Both the position numbers and the translations under genes were made by a program. This document shows positions 23,998-38,001 of a stretch of DNA of 64,000 bases, piece by piece. The notes under the pieces are model-generated. The model did no database searches and was not told the origin of the DNA. It saw nothing but the letters and a program-made list of their open reading frames with translations. Where the stretch lies: the NCBI RefSeq assembly GCF_040183065.1, contig NW_027185526.1, positions 91,947 through 155,946 of the forward strand. The letters run 5' to 3'. Source of the DNA: Periplaneta americana. Taxonomy: Eukaryota; Arthropoda; Insecta; Blattodea; Blattidae. Positions within the stretch are counted from its first letter, which is position 1. Every line of letters begins with the position of its first letter.

Positions 23998-24448
23998 TAC
24001 AATGGGACTAAAGGTGGTGTAGATACACTATGTCAAATGTGCCACAATCTTTCCTGCAATAGAAAGACGAGGCGCTGGCCACTAGCAATATTTTACAACA
24101 TGCTAAATATTGCAAGTATAAATTCATGGATAATTTATAGTTAGAAGAACTCAGAAAACAATATCAAGAAAACAATTCATTTTCCAATTGTGTGAAGAGC
24201 TGACAAAACCGTGGATGCAGCACCGCTTTGCACGTCCTACTTTACACCGATCTCTGCGGGCAACAATTGAAGAACATCTGAACATTGCTGTGCAACAACA
24301 ATGCCAGGTAATGCAGCCAGATGGTGAACGTACTGTTTGCTATAAATGTCCTGCAAAGAAGAGGAGAATGATGACAACATTTTGTGGACTTTGCAAAAAG
24401 GGGTTCTGCAGAGAACATCGCGCTGTTGTTTGCACTAATTGTAAATAG
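23993..24448 (+). pseudogene. piggyBac transposase C-terminal relic, unit 2
   Basis: Collinear copy of the unit 1 relic with the same frame change and the same Cys in place of the second signature Asp. Confidence 0.8.
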
Positions 24449-24955
24449 GACAATAACATGAACGTAAAGACTTTATGACAAACTTAAAATTAAATGAACA
24501 CTAATGGCTACGAAAAGTGTAAAAGTTGTTAAATGTGTGATATTGAGTTGATTTCAGTTAATTAAAATGTGAGTAGTAAAAATTACGAATGCTTACCTTT
24601 AACATGAGTACAGTGATGATTACCTGTCTAGGGTTAAGTAGTCGCGTGGTGAGTTTAGGAATTCCCAGACCACCTCTAAGATTGTTTAAAATAAAGGTAT
24701 TGTAATCGTACGTTTCTGTCTTTTGTCAATAGTAACGTTGACCTTTCTTTTTCGAGAAAACAAAATCTGTTGTACAGTTAAAGGTACTGAAATAGTAAGA
24801 AATTTTCTGAAATCCCCACGCGTTTGCAAGTGTAAGTCTCTGTTGTAACCTGTTGATTTACGAGAGACTGCGTGTGCTTCCGTACAGTGTTTCTAAAATG
24901 TGCAGTAACGAGTCAGAAATCATTGGAATGTAGTGTAGGTGTGTTTGTTATAACC

Positions 24956-25194
24956 GGGAATCAATCCGCAGTACTTGACCAATCAACTACGGGAAATATC
25001 AGAAAAATTGGCAGGAGTTAGCAAGAAAAACAAAGGTAAAATATCACGTGAACGAGCACCGATACCGAGCACTATGTACAATATACCCTAGAGAAAAAGA
25101 CAAGAAAACAAAAGTCAACCGCTGCAAGTGTTACGAAGTGGTGTGTGAAACATATAATGAAGAATGTCTGCGGGAAGCGCATCTAGTGAGATAA
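24956..25194 (+). pseudogene. Second piggyBac-like relic, unit 2
   Basis: Collinear copy of 5643-5881 with the same defects. Confidence 0.4.
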
Positions 25195-25298
25195 AGGGTG
25201 AAATGGAGGATTCTGCTAAAAATAAAGAAAGGAAGAAAAATGTTTACAGTTAATACAAGTATTGTTTTCTCTTGTGGGTTTATGTTTAGTATAATAGA

Positions 25299-25329
<31 letters not shown>

Positions 25330-25603
25330 CATTAAAAATTAGCATATCCTTAATGAATACATCCTAAGTGGTATAAATGAAATTGTATAAACTGCAGGGA
25401 ATCTTAAAATATGAAAATTGCGATAGTTGTTTTCTTTACAGTCCGACCTTTTTTAATAAACTAGTGTGAGATATGAAGTTTTGCACATTTAAGGGTTGTT
25501 AACATGAATGTAAGGAATATATATTATGATATGATATGATATGATTCTCAAATACTCTGTCCTGCTGACCCTTCACATTTCTGTATTCGGGCGAGTGTGT
25601 ATT

Positions 25604-25634
<31 letters not shown>

Positions 25635-25657
25635 TTATTATTATTACTATTACTATA

Positions 25658-25705
<48 letters not shown>

Positions 25706-26544
25706 GTGTGAAGAGTTGTATCGGAAGTGCTTTATAGACTAAATTAATAATTTCTATCTTAACTGAAATATTTACATTATATTTCACACAGTATAGTTAC
25801 AGGTAGCATAAATTCAGATAATGGTTTTTATATGGGAATCTACTTCTTGTGTTTAGAGGCTACATTTATACAGAGTTAATAATTTCTCCCCTATGTAACA
25901 TATTTCCATGAAATTTTATACGCATCTATGCAAAAACGAATTATGCTCGTGTAATTAGGGAATTAGGGAAAAATTAGTGTTTCTGATAATTTTTAATGTT
26001 TTAATAGAAATTATGCTCCTAAAAGATGACTAGCCTGCCATATTTTTCGCAGTTGGTAACAAAATGCTAGATTCATGGATATACTCCATAATTTAGTTGT
26101 TCATTATATGTTCAAGAAGTGTTGAATTTTTCTTGGAGAAATTAAGCTCCTTCATCCAGACTCTGAAAAGTGGCTGCTGTCGAATTCGTAAAGCGCCACC
26201 AAGAGATGAATATAACATCTAAGTTTGCAGGATGTAGCAGCTAAATTTTAAGCCGTATAGAGTTTAATATTTGATTAATGTGTGGGTAGAAGAATTGAAA
26301 GTTAACTCAGGTTTACTTGTAATGCACAGCCTGTTAAATATGTCGTAAAAAAAAAAAAAAAAAAAAAAAACTAGTTGCACAAATCTCAGTAAACGTGCCA
26401 ATTAAATGAATGCTAACGTATTATAGATTGCTTTTCGCGTATTAAATGAAAGTACACATCTTGTCCTATGACCTCCATAAGGGAAGGTTTAACAATATAA
26501 AACAGCCACTGACCCCACGAACAAAAATCAACTGAAGAGCGTGA

Positions 26545-26600
<56 letters not shown>

Positions 26601-26902
26601 ATGTTTTGTCCCACCTCTTACTGATATTGATGTTTTGTATGTTGTTGTGCACAATGCCTAGCTTTTGTTTAAGCCTAGATATTACTTAAACTTCGGTTAT
26701 GATGAAGTTGATTTTCTTACATAGTTTTGCGTTCTGGACAACTGTGCGCCGGCATCTCTCGGAACATCCGAGATCAGGTCCCTATCCCCTCCACCGCAAA
26801 GTCAAATAGCGTCTGTCACTTGATTTTGAATATTAAACAAACATACCATCACGGCATTTCCGTTATGGCATCTGGTGTCATCAATAAGCTACAAATAAAG
26901 GA

Positions 26903-26957
<55 letters not shown>
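25299..26957. repeat. Microsatellite and poly(A) block, unit 2
   Basis: Same tracts as unit 1; the main A run is about 50 nt. Confidence 0.9.
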
Positions 26958-28204
26958 TAGCACAGTCACTGTCCTGAACAAGGTACGCAAGTATTATTTT
27001 AATTAATGCGTATCGCCTACCAGCCGCCGAAACTATTCGACAGGAGAGTGAATATCCTACACGGTCCTGTAAAAATGTTCTGAATACACTAAATGACGTG
27101 TAATTTTTTTTCTATTATTAGGACAATTGAACGTGTCATTGCTCCTGCGGGTTGCTTTGTTTCACACCACAGAGAATTCAGGTTCTCTACCCCCCGGGAT
27201 TCTAGAGATAAGAGAGCGATGAGGTTAAAGGAGTAGGCGTTTGTTCGTGTTTTTGTTTTTACTTTAGAAAAATTGCGAAACGTGACGCAATAGCGATAAG
27301 TTTTATGAACAAGTTTGCTGAATCGACCAATTGAAGGTAATTTATATTTTGCTAAAGAAGAGAGGAGATTAATGAAATCAGTTATTGTAATAATCGTAGT
27401 AGATTGAAGGAATTGTTTGTATTCAAACTCCTTTTGTGAAATAAGCTGCTCGGATGCTTATCAGGGTGACGGTTATAAATGTTATCGTAATACCCACCCG
27501 AGGTCACAAAGGTCACAGTCTTCCGCTTGTCCTTTCCTAAGCAGACCACGTCTGTACTATCGAAAATAATGAGTCACAGTTATAGTTTCGTGAAAGTAAA
27601 AAATGTTAGATAGGAGACAAGTAGCTACTCTTATACAATCATAATCACATTTTGTATCCAATATAGTATAAACGAGCTACATGTAAGTACTGTGTAAAGT
27701 TTCATTAAAACAATATATTATATATGAGACAAGTCACTAATTTTTGTCAAAACGCATCGTCTATAAAGGGGTAGTTTCTCCTCTTATACAGTAGTGACTA
27801 TAGTGCGAAGTTTCATGGAAATATGTCACATTTTTAGTCCAGCTAGATTTGCTTTCTGGACCACTTTGAGCCTTGGCGCTTGTGATCGGTCGGACGGAGG
27901 ATCACTCGTCCCGGCGGCGTTAACCCTTAATTTGGTAAATATATATAATGTGCAATATTATAGAACTGTGAAATTTTTTTTTAATTTTCCTAAGAAACTT
28001 TGTTATCCATCGTTCTATTAAAAAATTGTTTATTAACCTATAGGATACATTGCGATATTTGTCAAACAGGCTGTGGGAAAATGCTGATACGGTGAGGAAT
28101 GGAAAGGGAGAAACCATTTATATTATTGAGGTGACCTTGAACTGAGGGTAGTAGGAACGAGACCTGGAGTACGGTACAACCGGCTCTTCCGAGAAATAAC
28201 TAGT

Positions 28205-28220
28205 GGCCCTGAAAAGGGCC
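28205..28220 (-). promoter_or_regulatory. Histone 3' stem-loop, H3 unit 2
   Basis: GGCCCTTTTCAGGGCC on the minus strand. Confidence 0.95.
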
Positions 28221-28249
28221 TTTTTGCGGGCAGGAGTACCTTTGTTAAT

Positions 28250-28826
<577 letters not shown>

Positions 28827-28934
28827 GATCATCATCACATCATTCTGCCGACGGACGAGGTACAGAGACGTACAACAGAGGCTCCACTGCATCTCCGAGA
28901 ACTTCGCGTCACAGCATCGCAGTTTGGCCTTGAG

Positions 28935-30974
28935 ATGAGCACCAGCAGCGGCGGGCGCGGACCGCCGCGACAACCACCTGACGCAGCAGTCGTCACGGAC
29001 GATCACGGCGGGCAACTTTTCATCGTTCCGACAACTACGAAGAAGGGAAAGAAGAAAAAGAAGACTCACACTACCACGACTGGGACTACACTCGACCAAC
29101 CTACAACTGACTCCCATGAGACCACTACGCTACAGACTAAATTGACAACACTAGACCCGTGGACCGAACTAAAAAACTGGCCGTCTGAAAGAGCGAACCG
29201 ATCAGTAATGGTCGAAGACGCTGACCCAGACTTACTAGCGACGCTCCAACCTCCTCATCGAGCCGACACATTGACACTTGGACCAAGAACGAGAGTGTTC
29301 ACATTCTCGACACGACTCAAACTACAGAAAGCTACGAGACCCGACCCAAAGCAATTCGGGAAGAAAGCCCGCTACATTGCGCCACCGACCGCAACTCTAC
29401 AAGGACCTTGGACGCTACCGACTGATCCTCCTGCACCATCCCGATCCGTGAAACCCGACCGGCCCTCAGAAGGTCCTTCCTCTGAACCCACCAGACCCGA
29501 AACCCCTCCACTGCAACACATTCAGGACTCGTACTTTTACACCACGAGTGAATCTGCCTCTTCTGAAGGTTCAAATGAATCCGAAGGAGAGGTAGACCAA
29601 GACTGGCAGAACGCCAAGTCACGGCGCAAGAAGAAGACTCGACCAACCGCGAGCGCCGTTTCGACCACGGCAGCCGAGAAGGTCACGCCCAGTCCACAAC
29701 CTGCTCCCCAGAATTCCCTTGCACCCACACCACCACCAGACCGAGACACCACAGCCGCAAGTGAACGACTCAAGAGCAGAACGACTGTGAAAATCACTAG
29801 ACACACGACTGACAACAATAACCCACTGTTCATCCAGAAGCTTATAAGACAGAACAACTTAAACATGGAAACTCCGAGACAATACTGGGCCTACTCTACA
29901 GGAACGACGACACTTACCTTCCCGACGATTGACGAGGCGGAACGATTTGTTAAAGCCATACCGGCCAGAACTTTTGGACCGTCCGCACAACTTTTCATCG
30001 TCCATACACCATCTCACCAAGGACAAAGACTTCCACGAAACCGAGAGATCAGTGTCGTCATGAAGAATGTCGGCACCCAGATCCCGGAGGACGAATTGTT
30101 GCAGATTCTACGGGAAAAGTTCCCTGGAATCAAGCGCATCTCTAGAATAACCTCCGCCCAGACTAACCAGCCGACGCAGATGGTTCGACTTATAGTACAA
30201 GACGTGACCACAGCCGACCAACTTCTATGTGGAATCAACATAGCCGGACGTAATTACAAAGTCGAGCCAGCCCACGAGACAGTATTCCACAGACCGTGTC
30301 AGAACTGCGCCCAGTATGGACATGACAAAACCGACTGCCGAAACGACAAGACGTGTTTCACTTGCGGAAAAAATCCCGTCCACTGCAAACACCCACCAGA
30401 CAACCAAGTCAAGTTCTGCGCCAGCTGCAAGAGCGATACCCACTATACGGGCCAAGCACGCTGTCCAAACTACCCCCGACATAACCCAACCCAACAAACT
30501 CCAACCCACATCCCGGTTCAAACACCCCAACAGATCCCTCCACCAATTCCTAAACCCTCACAATCCAGTCCAATCCAACTTCCCGAACCAAGACCTGGAA
30601 TATCGTACGCCAGTGCGGTAAACCCGACAACGACCGACACGACAGAACCAACAACGGAACCGACACAGACTAACACCGAACAAATCGTAGCAGCAGCTCT
30701 AAATTCTGCAATGCAGAAAATAGAAAGCTACATCGACCAACAGATCAACAGACTGCGAGATGAAATTGTGATGTTCACAATTTCACTCCTCACGACAGAC
30801 GCCCAACCCAAGACAAGACGAACGACTTTAGCAACAGCTAACCAGACAGCAAGACGGCTCTTACGCAGACAAGTTGCTCACCACTTTGTGGGTAACAAAC
30901 TACAACTATCACTAGCACCACTGAAACGTGACACGACCAACCACAGACAAGCAACCAACAGCGGCCCTTCATAG
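28935..30974 (+). CDS. Element A ORF1, gag-like zinc-knuckle protein (unit 2)
   Basis: 679 residues, the same protein as in unit 1. A longer frame continues upstream through host promoter and antisense H3 DNA from 28617, but that part lies upstream of the H4 TATA box and is chance read-through. Confidence 0.9.
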   Translation: MSTSSGGRGPPRQPPDAAVVTDDHGGQLFIVPTTTKKGKKKKKTHTTTTGTTLDQPTTDSHETTTLQTKLTTLDPWTELKNWPSERANRSVMVEDADPDLLATLQPPHRADTLTLGPRTRVFTFSTRLKLQKATRPDPKQFGKKARYIAPPTATLQGPWTLPTDPPAPSRSVKPDRPSEGPSSEPTRPETPPLQHIQDSYFYTTSESASSEGSNESEGEVDQDWQNAKSRRKKKTRPTASAVSTTAAEKVTPSPQPAPQNSLAPTPPPDRDTTAASERLKSRTTVKITRHTTDNNNPLFIQKLIRQNNLNMETPRQYWAYSTGTTTLTFPTIDEAERFVKAIPARTFGPSAQLFIVHTPSHQGQRLPRNREISVVMKNVGTQIPEDELLQILREKFPGIKRISRITSAQTNQPTQMVRLIVQDVTTADQLLCGINIAGRNYKVEPAHETVFHRPCQNCAQYGHDKTDCRNDKTCFTCGKNPVHCKHPPDNQVKFCASCKSDTHYTGQARCPNYPRHNPTQQTPTHIPVQTPQQIPPPIPKPSQSSPIQLPEPRPGISYASAVNPTTTDTTEPTTEPTQTNTEQIVAAALNSAMQKIESYIDQQINRLRDEIVMFTISLLTTDAQPKTRRTTLATANQTARRLLRRQVAHHFVGNKLQLSLAPLKRDTTNHRQATNSGPS

Positions 30975-30980
30975 GGCCGC
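30961..30980 (+). promoter_or_regulatory. Histone-like stem-loop over the element A ORF1 stop (unit 2)
   Basis: Same 8-bp stem and TCAT loop as 11644-11663. Confidence 0.7.
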
Positions 30981-31168
30981 GCGACAAAAGTAAACCACAA
31001 CCAACACAGACAACAGCTTCATCCAGCCACATAAATCTGCAAGATAACAGCATCCAAGGCCAACGCAGCAGCCTGGTGTGAGCGGAGAAGACGCTGACCC
31101 GTAGAGAGTCCAACGAGCGAAGCCTAGCCGGGACCACGCCTCAACTGTCGCTACAGACAAAACATCGT

Positions 31169-31219
31169 AACCTGAAGAGGGCATATGTAAGACCCTAAAA
31201 CAGGTTGCCCTTTGGGCAA
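31169..31219 (+). promoter_or_regulatory. Element A 3' RNA double hairpin (unit 2)
   Basis: Copy of 11852-11902. Confidence 0.75.
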
Positions 31220-31241
31220 ACAACTTTGAGCTTGAGCTTGA

Positions 31242-31592
<351 letters not shown>

Positions 31593-31632
31593 ACTGCCTA
31601 CACACGTCTGCTGCCGAATCCGTCGGCAAAAC

Positions 31633-31648
31633 GGCCCTTTTCAGGGCC
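31633..31648 (+). promoter_or_regulatory. Histone 3' stem-loop, H4 unit 2
   Basis: GGCCCTTTTCAGGGCC. Confidence 0.95.
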
Positions 31649-32839
31649 ATAAAATCCGTCTAAAAAGGGCAGTAGTTGTCGAGATTAATTTAATTCACCT
31701 TTACTGTGTGACCACTAGCTCAACAGGCCAGTGCGGAAAACAGAACTTATTTCGTAGGGGCACTTCAGTATCAGCAAAAGACGTTGTAAGAAATGCCTCT
31801 CCGTTTTTCAAATGGGTCTGACCCCAACGCTTGGTATATCAAGTGGAAAGACCGGATTCCTCTGTGAAGCCTTGCTCCTCGGATTATGTTACCTGTTACT
31901 GTAAACTTCTGTAAGTCAATAATCACTGTCCGAAGAATTGGTGGGTAATATGACAACGCAGGTAGGCAATGCTCACCAGACCGTAACAAGGAACCGAGGG
32001 GATTGACACATACTGAACATCACATCACCACGTTTTTGCAATGCCAACTTTTAGGTCATAGGAATCCAGTGTGGTAAACACTGGGGAGAAGAGGTACACA
32101 TCGCATGTCAGAACACAGGACTTCGTCCTGTCAGACAACTTCCACGTATAGCTTGCGTCATTTCGGTTCGAACGAAACGACAGAGAGAGGGGAAATTCGA
32201 ACGCAAATTGTCAAAGCCTTCGATTCCTACGAGAAGGTCATGTCATCATCTCAGTATTGGGGTTCCTGCGCGTGCGGCCAATATGTGCACCAACAAACAA
32301 ACGCATTAGGAACTCTATTATAACGCCGTAAGTTGTTCACCAGTTATCGATTTCTTATTCAAAATTAGTTTCATTCGTAGTATGTAGTAAAGTAAACTAG
32401 TATATTCAAACGTATATGTCTAAAACCACGATGGGCACCAAAGAAGGGGACTTGTGATTATTTTCACGATAATCTCCATTACTCTAATATGATAGAAATA
32501 TATTACATAAATTTCGAAGCCAACTATGTACCTTGGCATCATCATCTAATTTAACTCGTATTGTGTTAAATTATATAATAATAATGAAACCTTTCTATAT
32601 GCATCAGTATAATGTGTTATCACACAATAGCCTAGTAAATGTACAACGGTTTCAAGTACTTCAGTGCGAACCTGGGACAACGACATCGTTCAGAGCACAA
32701 AATTACAGAATGATGATATTAAATCAGCCCACCGGTATAGAGAGAGAGAGAAAGTTGACACGCGTAATGAAATTACATTACGAAGCCGTGAGAGAGGATT
32801 AACAATACTGGCTATTTCTGACTTTTGTGAGGTTAGTGG
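31649..32839. other. H4-H2A spacer, unit 2
   Basis: Same as unit 1 apart from a T-to-C change near 32553 shared with units 3 and 4. No gene seen. Confidence 0.8.
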
Positions 32840-32855
32840 GGCCCTTAAAAGGGCC
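32840..32855 (-). promoter_or_regulatory. Histone 3' stem-loop, H2A unit 2
   Basis: GGCCCTTTTAAGGGCC on the minus strand. Confidence 0.95.
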
Positions 32856-32873
32856 GTTTTACGGAGAAGGGGC

Positions 32874-33316
<443 letters not shown>

Positions 33317-33331
33317 GTGTCAGAGTTGATT

Positions 33332-33387
33332 GCTGGCAGAGCCAGCGGTCGTTTTAGGGTCTTACATTACAATGCCCTCTTCGACCG
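33332..33387 (-). promoter_or_regulatory. Element D 3' RNA double hairpin
   Basis: On the minus strand CGGTCG...CGACCG (33387-33346) encloses GAAGAGGG...CCCTAAA. GCTGGC-TCT-GCCAGC follows at 33346-33332. The outer stem has a different sequence from A, B and C but still pairs. Confidence 0.75.
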
Positions 33388-33966
33388 TGAGTGCTTGTGA
33401 GTGCAGTGTTATTAGAATGTTGGATATTTAGGGCTTTTATGAGATTGAGGTTGAGACGTGGAAAGAAGACAGGTGGGTAGAAAGTAAGAAAGAAGATTTA
33501 AGAAGCAGATTTTAAGTTCTGATTTGTTGTTATTTGAGGAGTAACCATGAACTATTTGTGATGTAAATTATTTACTGGGCTTGCGTGAATTTTGAATGTA
33601 TTTATTTATTGTTTAGTTATTCAACGGTAGCTATCATGCATCACTAAGCAGTGGTGAGGGCAGTCACAATTTGTTTATATTGTTGTTATCCTTGTGTTTG
33701 GGCGTTGGAATTTTGACTTCAGCTATCCAGCAGTCGGAGTGATGTTCGCTGGTACGTTATGTTGTGGGTGGGGTGTTTGATTTCGATTTCCTCTCGTTGT
33801 AGATGAAGGTGGATTATTAATTGTATGTGTCGGGTTCTGGTCCATGACATATATGTGCATTCCTCAACGATGGCATTCTTGTGGAGTATTTATGGGAAAC
33901 AGGCCGCGAATTTGCCGATTCCGGGAGACGAGGGGTGTTGTAGAGAGGGAGAGAGGGGGGGAGAGT

Positions 33967-36471
33967 TTAATGGTTATTTTGTGGATTGAAGTGATCTTGA
34001 TAGGCTTGTAGGAGTTTTTCAATGGTTGTGTTCTTGTTGGTGTGTGGAGGATTGTTAAACATATGTTGTGTGTATGAGCGACGTAGTGCGAAGTGTGTGT
34101 ATTTAGTGACTGTTCGGATTAGGTGTGTGGAGAGTGGTTTCGTTTTGGTGTGGATGTATACTGTGTCGTTTCTGGTATGTTTGGGTAGTCGAAATATCTG
34201 GCGCAATAATTTCCTTTCACGGGACTCAAATTTCTTTTGTGTTGAGGGTGAAGATTGCAATAGAAAGTAGGAGGAGTAGGTGCACTGGGATCGAACCAGT
34301 GCTTTATATAGGTGTAGTAATGTGTTGGCGTGGCAGCCTTGTCGTCTAATGCCGCTTAGGTAGCTTACTGCTTTAGTGGCTTTGTTGTATTTGTCCCATA
34401 TTGTTTGCGCTATTGTAGTCCAAGAGAGTTTTGATGTGAGTGGAATGCCTAGATATGTTACTTTGTGTTGGAGTGGTATTAATGCTTGTCCGATTGTAAT
34501 GTGTTGTCTGTTTGTGATTCGTGATTTTAAAGAGGGGCGGAAGACACAGGTTTGGGTTTTTTCGGTGTTGATGGTAATTCTCCAGGTGTTGGCCCACTCA
34601 GTGTACTGTCTCAGGGCGTTGTCTATTAGTACCCTGGCGGATCGTAAGCGGGGATGGGTGGCCCAGAAAGCAACATCGTCAGCAAACTGTGCCAGGCCCA
34701 CTTGATTGTTGTTGGGTTGAGGGATGTCAGATACATATATGTTATAGAGCAGGGGGGAAATCACGCTGCCCTGGGGAACTCCTGCTTCGATTTGGAAGGT
34801 GCGGGACAGATCTTGTCTGCCAAGACGGACCTGGCCAGATCGGTTATTCAGGAAGCTGGAGATCCAGCGTGTTATTTCGTGCGGAAATTGCATGTTTGTT
34901 AATTTATATCGCAAGGCGTCCAGCCATACTGTGTCAAAGGCTCGTCTGGCGTCGAGCGCTACCAAGATTGAGTAATGTCGTTTAGAGTAGGCCTCCTCAA
35001 TGGGGGTAAGTACCCGTATCAGCTGATCAGTCGGCTGGACTCCCGGTCTGAAGCCCGCCTGAGAATCGGGAATCATATTTCGGTCGCGCAGGTAAACCTG
35101 CAAGCGTGAAACGAGTACTTTCTCCATTAACTTGGCAATAGTCGGGGTGAGGCTTATGGGTCGGTAGTTGGCGGGGTCTGAGGCGTCTTTACCAGGTTTT
35201 GGAAATAGAAGTATGTGTGAATGTCTCCAGCGTGTCGGAGCGTGTCCAAGTTTCAAAGAGAGGGTGAAAAGACCAGCAAGAAAATTAAGGGCTGTCGGCG
35301 GGAGTTGTTTAAGTGTTTGGTATGTGATACCATCAGGTCCTGGTGCTGAGTTCTTGCATGTTTGGAGGGCAAGTGAGATGTCTAGTATGGTGATGTCATC
35401 AATGATGGGGTCGTCGGTTGATCGTGGTGCTGGTGCTGGGAGTGGATTATAGAGGATATGATGGTTATTGATATGATCTGTGATGAAATGGTAATGATCT
35501 TGGTCGAAATCTGGATGTATAGGTGTTGTGTGCGTGTTGGATAGAAACTGTCGGAAGGCTTCCAGTTTGCCTGGTGTGTCAATAATCGTTTGTTGTCTGT
35601 TGCGTAATGGGTGGGAAGTATATTGGTACTTGCCCCTAATACGCTTTATGGTTTCCCAAAATCGCTTGGGAGCGTTTAGTCTGTCTTTGTCGACTTTCTG
35701 AATGAATTTGTCCCATCGTCGCGTCTCGTATCTCTGTATAGCGTCTTTGACATCTTCTTGTAGTGAGCGGTAGAGGCGTCTGTCTTCATCTTCATGGGTG
35801 CGCATGTAGAGTCTGTGTGCTGCTCTTTTTGTCTTTATGATTTTTAAGATGTCTGGAGGTAGTGCACGGCGACGGTCAGTGGTATATCGTTTTTGTGGTA
35901 TTGAGTCTTGAATAGCTTCATTAAGCACCTGTACAAACAAAGTCTCTGCGGTGTCTAAGTCTTCGTGTTTCGTGATTGGAAAATGAGGGAGTGATTTAGA
36001 TATGTAATCTTTGAATTTCTGCCAATCAGCGTTACGATAATCTCGCATGTATATAGCTTCGTTTACGGGTTGAGAGCGGTAAAAGGGGCAGGCAAGTTTA
36101 ATTTGTATGGGTGCGTGATCTGAATTTAGAGGGGGAAGGACTAGAGTATTGATGAGTCGGTTATGTAATCTGGGAGAGATGAATATTTTATCAGGAGTTG
36201 TAAATTGTTGAGTAGGAGTTGGTAGGCGTGTGGGGGCAGGGAGTGGAACTTGTACTAGGTTGAGACTGGGTAAGAGCGTCACTAGGTGGTTGCCTTTGGT
36301 GTTCCGATTGTTATCATGGAGGAAGGGGTGGTGGGCGTTGATATCTGTGGTGATTATGACATTTGGAAGGGTGTGAAGGTAACGCAGGAGTGTGGATGGG
36401 AGTGGATTAGCTGGCGGAGAGTAGAAAGAAGCCACATGCATGCGAGAATTTCCTATGTGGATTTGAATTAT
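33967..36471 (-). pseudogene. Element D ORF2, 5'-truncated endonuclease and reverse transcriptase
   Basis: 834 codons open to the stop. The N-terminal third of the APE endonuclease, including the catalytic Glu motif, is missing. Its later motifs (TTDINAHHP and NSDHAPIQ) remain. The reverse transcriptase is complete: APGPDGITY, NYRPISL, QAGFRPG, LDARRAFD, GVPQGSVISP and FADD, followed by the Jockey-type C-terminal region. No frameshifts or internal stops are present, which suggests recent insertion. A longer frame starting at 36564 only adds host promoter codons. Confidence 0.92.
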
Positions 36472-36472
36472 T

Positions 36473-36638
36473 ACGGTAACCTTCACTTTTACGCCAACGT
36501 CAATAATCGACAGCGGACCAATCGTAAAGTCACAAACGTTTGCGCTGTTTCTATTGGCTCGCACTGGGAAGGCAGTACGGCATTGTCCCTGCGACTTAAA
36601 TATTTTTCTCCCTCCGGGCTCATCATCAGACGAGCACC
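36473..36638. promoter_or_regulatory. H2B promoter plus stranded H2A TATA box (unit 2)
   Basis: Contains the H2A TATA-like box (minus), both CCAAT boxes, and the intact H2B TATA-like box and start region. On the minus strand the H2A box lies directly upstream of the truncated 5' end of element D. Confidence 0.8.
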
Positions 36639-37010
36639 ATGCCCCCCAAAGCTTCCGGAAAGGCTGCCAAGAAGGCCGGCAAGGCCCAGAAGAATATTTC
36701 GAAGGGCGATAAGAAGAAGAAGCGCAAGAGGAAGGAGAGCTACGCCATTTACATCTACAAGGTTCTGAAACAAGTTCACCCAGACACGGGAATCAGTTCA
36801 AAGGCTATGAGCATCATGAACAGCTTCGTTAACGACATCTTCGAGCGCATCGCCGCGGAAGCTTCGCGGCTCGCGCATTACAACAAGCGGTCGACCATCA
36901 CCAGTCGGGAGATCCAGACAGCCGTCCGTCTCCTGCTACCCGGTGAGCTGGCCAAGCACGCCGTCAGTGAAGGGACCAAGGCCGTCACAAAATACACTAG
37001 TTCCAAGTAA
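36639..37010 (+). CDS. H2B: Histone H2B, unit 2
   Basis: 123-residue H2B identical to the other copies. Its own TATA-like box and start are intact; element D sits on the opposite, H2A side. Confidence 0.99.
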   Translation: MPPKASGKAAKKAGKAQKNISKGDKKKKRKRKESYAIYIYKVLKQVHPDTGISSKAMSIMNSFVNDIFERIAAEASRLAHYNKRSTITSREIQTAVRLLLPGELAKHAVSEGTKAVTKYTSSK

Positions 37011-37040
37011 GCGGGAGTGCTTGCTAGGGAATCAGCAACC

Positions 37041-37056
37041 GGCCCTTTTAAGGGCC
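37041..37056 (+). promoter_or_regulatory. Histone 3' stem-loop, H2B unit 2
   Basis: GGCCCTTTTAAGGGCC. Confidence 0.95.
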
Positions 37057-37881
37057 ACAAGTTATTCATAACAGAGTAGATGAATGAAGAACAACAGCGT
37101 TTCCCACCGAGTGAAAATTTAAATAATCACCCCGATAACACTTCTAGGATAGATAATACATTATAGGCAGTCCATGGGAGACTTGGATCCACGAGGCAAA
37201 TTCGTTTCCTTAATAGTTTCGTACGACTTATATGAGAGCGCGGTGTCATTCCTACTCACTTGGCAGCATTAATTGTTGAGGGAAAACAACTTAGAAGGTA
37301 ACTTGTCGACCGCGGTCATAATCCTTCCGCAGGCCACTACTGAGAATCTGTGGACATACGGGTAATCTATCTTTATTGAAACTCGGGTTCATAACATACG
37401 ACTGATACTTTATATATCTGTCACGTAATCCATCAAGAGACAAATGTCCCCCCCCCCCCTAGTCAGTAGCGAGCTTCAGTCCATTCGTAGTAGCCGCCGG
37501 TGCAAGAAGTGAATTGAAGTTTGTGTGAAGTTCCGTAGTATGGCATGAAAATGATGTCGAAAATCCGACTACAGTTCCACAACCATGTGGTTGAAAGGAG
37601 GCTCCGCTGTTGAACAACAATCCACCTGTGGCTTAACTTAGAATGCCGACTAGCTGTTTTATTAATCCCGTGTCAATCCAGCAGTGTGTGACGTTGAAAC
37701 GTAACCAAACTGCCGTTGATAGATAGATTTATCATCTATCCCAATGACATCCAACGAGCTTGGTAATTTAGGTACAGAGTCTAAGCAGGCAGTTTACGTG
37801 TGTGTGTGAGCGAGTGCAGGTTTTATCGAGTGCACCCCAATCCCATCGTCCTCAAGTGCCTACAGATTACGCAGTTTCATC
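37057..37881. other. H2B-5S spacer, unit 2
   Basis: Same as unit 1; the C tract near 37448 is slightly longer. No gene seen. Confidence 0.8.
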
Positions 37882-38001
37882 GGCAACGGCCATACCATGT
37901 TGAAAATACCGGTTCTCGTCCGATCACCGAAGTCAAGCAACATTGGGCGTGGTCAGTACTTGGATGGGTGACCGCTTGGGAACACCACGTGCCGTTGGCG
38001 A
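37882..38001 (+). rRNA. 5S ribosomal RNA, unit 3
   Basis: Same sequence as units 1 and 2, with a following T run. Confidence 0.96.

Larger units (their letters stand above)
19501..28204. other. Long 5S-H3 spacer, unit 2
   Basis: Same content and order as unit 1 with small length changes in simple repeats, for example one ATT repeat fewer near 23965. Confidence 0.85.
28827..31241 (+). mobile_element. Element A, gag-only Jockey-like LINE in H4 promoter (unit 2)
   Basis: 2,415 bp counted from GATCATCATC. The body looks identical to the unit 1 copy, including the absence of ORF2 and the GAGCTT-type tail; only the 5' junction differs. It is either a second insertion of the same element or a copied unit that changed by two bases at the junction. 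Confidence 0.93.
33317..36472 (-). mobile_element. Element D, Jockey-like LINE in H2A promoter (unit 2)
   Basis: A 3,156-bp insertion, exactly the length difference from unit 3, with neither duplication nor loss of target bases. It is oriented like H2A. It is 5'-truncated within the ORF2 endonuclease and has no ORF1. An open ORF2 remainder and a 650-bp 3' UTR with two hairpins are present. Its reverse transcriptase is only moderately similar to those of B and C, so it is a third family. Confidence 0.95.

Noticed and set aside
36472-36564. N-terminal 31 codons joined to element D ORF2
   Set aside because: Host promoter sequence upstream of the H2A TATA-like box; the element is truncated at 36472.
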